Shown: one piece after another, positions 5,768 to 6,359 of the stretch
Layout: each line of letters opens with the position of its first letter
How positions within the stretch are numbered: the stretch's first letter is position 1
Source: Alphaproteobacteria bacterium
GTDB lineage: Bacteria; Pseudomonadota; Alphaproteobacteria; SMXP01
Reading direction: 5' to 3'
Assembly (NCBI GenBank): GCA_028280675.1
Contig: JANQLI010000327.1
Coordinates: 1-6,359, forward strand
DNA: 6,359 nucleotides
Translations under genes and position numbers: made by a program
The notes under the pieces: generated by a model
The model's database searches: none
What the model was told of the DNA's origin: nothing
What the model saw: only the letters and a program-made list of their open reading frames with translations

Positions 5768-5849
5768 GACAAAGAGTTCGGCTTTGGGCCACGAAAGTCA
5801 AGAATCTTTCTCAACAAGACGCGCAAAGAGAGGCGCGCCCGCTTCACAT

Positions 5850-5878
5850 GAATACCCATATAGATGACTTGGGTATTC
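5850..5878. promoter_or_regulatory. 9-bp perfect inverted repeat in the irr-fabA intergenic region, operator candidate
   Basis: GAATACCCA (5850-5858) and TGGGTATTC (5870-5878) are perfect reverse complements around an 11-base centre. The minus-strand centre contains CTATAT, which resembles an alphaproteobacterial -10 box for irr, though I find no matching -35. No T-run follows on either strand, so it is not a terminator. A dyad between a regulator gene and its divergent neighbour suggests an operator, possibly for Irr itself; it does not obviously match the iron control element as I remember it. Confidence 0.4.
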
Positions 5879-5956
5879 CATCCTCTCATGGGTTGGTCTA
5901 TTTCCCCTTTAGCTTCAATTGCATAACATATCTTCCGGTTCGCAATGGAGTATGTT

Positions 5957-5962
5957 AGGAGA
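5957..5962 (+). promoter_or_regulatory. Strong ribosome binding site ahead of a 25-codon ORF
   Basis: AGGAGA lies seven bases before the ATG at 5970, close to ideal in sequence and spacing, and is better than the site ahead of fabA at 6089. It overlaps by one base the right arm of a 7-bp inverted repeat (TAACATA 5924-5930, TATGTTA 5951-5957), so a weak AT-rich hairpin could flank it. Confidence 0.45.
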
Positions 5963-5969
5963 AACGCAC

Positions 5970-6047
5970 ATGTTGTCAGCCGTTTTGGGCGCAGAGACTA
6001 TGGCCGCGCCATGCTGCAACGGTCTGACGCCACCCCAAAGCGCATAG
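5970..6047 (+). CDS. Possible 25-residue leader peptide upstream of fabA
   Basis: The ORF runs from ATG at 5970 to TAG at 6045-6047 and encodes a peptide starting MLSAVLGAETMAAPCC and ending in GLTPPQSA. The main support is the AGGAGA site at 5957-5962 with seven-base spacing. Notable residues are a Cys-Cys pair (15-16) and Pro-Pro (21-22), the latter a possible ribosome-slowing site just before the stop. It ends 41 bases before the fabA ATG and lies in another frame, so translation of one could affect the other. I recognise no family, and a 78-base ORF can arise by chance; an untranslated leader is the alternative. Confidence 0.3.
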   Translation: MLSAVLGAETMAAPCCNGLTPPQSA

Positions 6048-6088
6048 AACACTGCCCTCTGTCCAACCACGAAAAACGAAGATTGAGA

Positions 6089-6359
6089 ATGCCCTTAGAC
6101 AAAACCAGTTTCAGTTATGACGATCTGATCAGCTCAGGTCATGGCGAAATTTTCGGCCCAGAAAATGGCCGCTTACCCCTACCCCCCATGCTGATGTTTG
6201 ACCGTATAACAAAGGTGTCCGATGATGGCGGCGCATATAGCAAAGGTGAAATTCATGCCGAGCTCGACATCAATCCAGACCTATGGTTTTTCCAGTGCCA
6301 CTTTGACAGCGATCCTGTGATGCCGGGGTGCTTGGGACTGGACGCCTTGTGGCAATTGG
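6089..6359 (+). CDS. fabA: 3-hydroxydecanoyl-ACP dehydratase/isomerase FabA, 3' end outside window
   Basis: FabA dehydrates 3-hydroxyacyl-ACP and isomerises trans-2- to cis-3-decenoyl-ACP, the branch point to unsaturated fatty acids in the cytosolic type II system. The 90 visible residues follow E. coli FabA closely from the first residue: SYDDLISSGHGEIFG (9-23), MLMFDRI (34-40), AELDINPDLWFFQCHF (57-72) and DPVMPGCLGLDALWQL (75-90). His71 and Asp85 occupy the two catalytic positions (E. coli His70 and Asp84). About half of the protein, normally about 170 residues, is cut off by the window end. I chose the ATG at 6089 because its N-terminus aligns with E. coli, although its ribosome binding site is weak; the same frame is open back to ATGs at 6011 and 5945. 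fabB commonly follows fabA in alphaproteobacteria, but that is beyond the window. Confidence 0.95.
   Translation, partial: MPLDKTSFSYDDLISSGHGEIFGPENGRLPLPPMLMFDRITKVSDDGGAYSKGEIHAELDINPDLWFFQCHFDSDPVMPGCLGLDALWQL

Larger units (their letters stand above)
5768..6088. other. irr-fabA divergent intergenic region
   Basis: These 321 bases hold no recognised gene. They carry the operator candidate at 5850-5878, a 7-bp inverted repeat at 5924-5957, the strong ribosome binding site at 5957-5962 and the 25-codon ORF. On the minus strand CTTGAC (5803-5798) resembles a -35 box, but the corresponding -10 position (AACTCT) is poor, so I do not call an irr promoter. I could not identify a fabA promoter with good boxes on both sides. 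Confidence 0.6.

Noticed and set aside
5792..5803. CTTGAC as -35 box of an irr promoter
   Set aside because: At 17-base spacing the -10 position reads AACTCT, too unlike the consensus to call.
5539..5958. 139-codon plus-strand open frame across the 5' part of irr and its upstream region
   Set aside because: It overlaps the DNA-binding domain of irr antisense and its translation resembles nothing known.
1..6359. CRISPR array, tRNA, rRNA, transposase or integrase
   Set aside because: No regularly spaced repeats, no tRNA-like cloverleaf and no mobile-element protein motifs were seen on either strand.

Overview
The window looks like chromosomal DNA of an alphaproteobacterium of moderate GC content (my counts on sample lines give roughly 52-57% in most genes). 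Three things point there: a coaBC-dut-moeB gene order, a PyrE of the alphaproteobacterial type (short, with an FNMKPTMMDPEG segment), and a Fur-family repressor of the Irr type divergent from fabA. I cannot name the genus.

Layout. Positions 1-1773 (+) hold a tight run: the 3' part of coaBC (coenzyme A synthesis), dut (dUTPase, overlapping coaBC by 11 bases) and a moeB-like E1 sulfur-carrier adenylyltransferase. Facing it on the minus strand is an AT-rich gene for an unrecognised protein with about six membrane segments (1760-2659). Its base composition (about 35-37% GC in sampled lines) sets it apart from all its neighbours, and a perfect 11-bp inverted repeat ends one base before its start codon. 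Next, on the minus strand, is a D-2-hydroxyacid dehydrogenase of the glyoxylate/hydroxypyruvate reductase type (2769-3758). A 291-base divergent intergenic region (3759-4049) holds a good minus-strand rho-independent terminator that belongs to no annotated gene, a second stem-loop next to it (together a candidate small RNA), and a plausible promoter for the following plus-strand gene. That gene (4050-4607) encodes an exported two-repeat SH3-like protein. It converges on pyrE (4642-5217, -). irr (5309-5767, -) follows and diverges from fabA (6089 to the window end, +, 3' end missing). The irr-fabA gap (5768-6088) holds a 9-bp inverted repeat that could be an operator, and a 25-codon ORF with an excellent ribosome binding site just ahead of fabA.

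How the genes work together. Most are housekeeping functions placed side by side rather than one pathway: CoA supply, dUTP removal, molybdopterin/thiocarboxylate activation, glyoxylate reduction, pyrimidine synthesis, and iron/haem-responsive control beside unsaturated fatty acid synthesis. No mobile element, CRISPR array, tRNA or rRNA is visible. The unexplained parts are the foreign-looking membrane gene with its start-site hairpin, the orphan terminator/possible sRNA, and the possible leader peptide before fabA.
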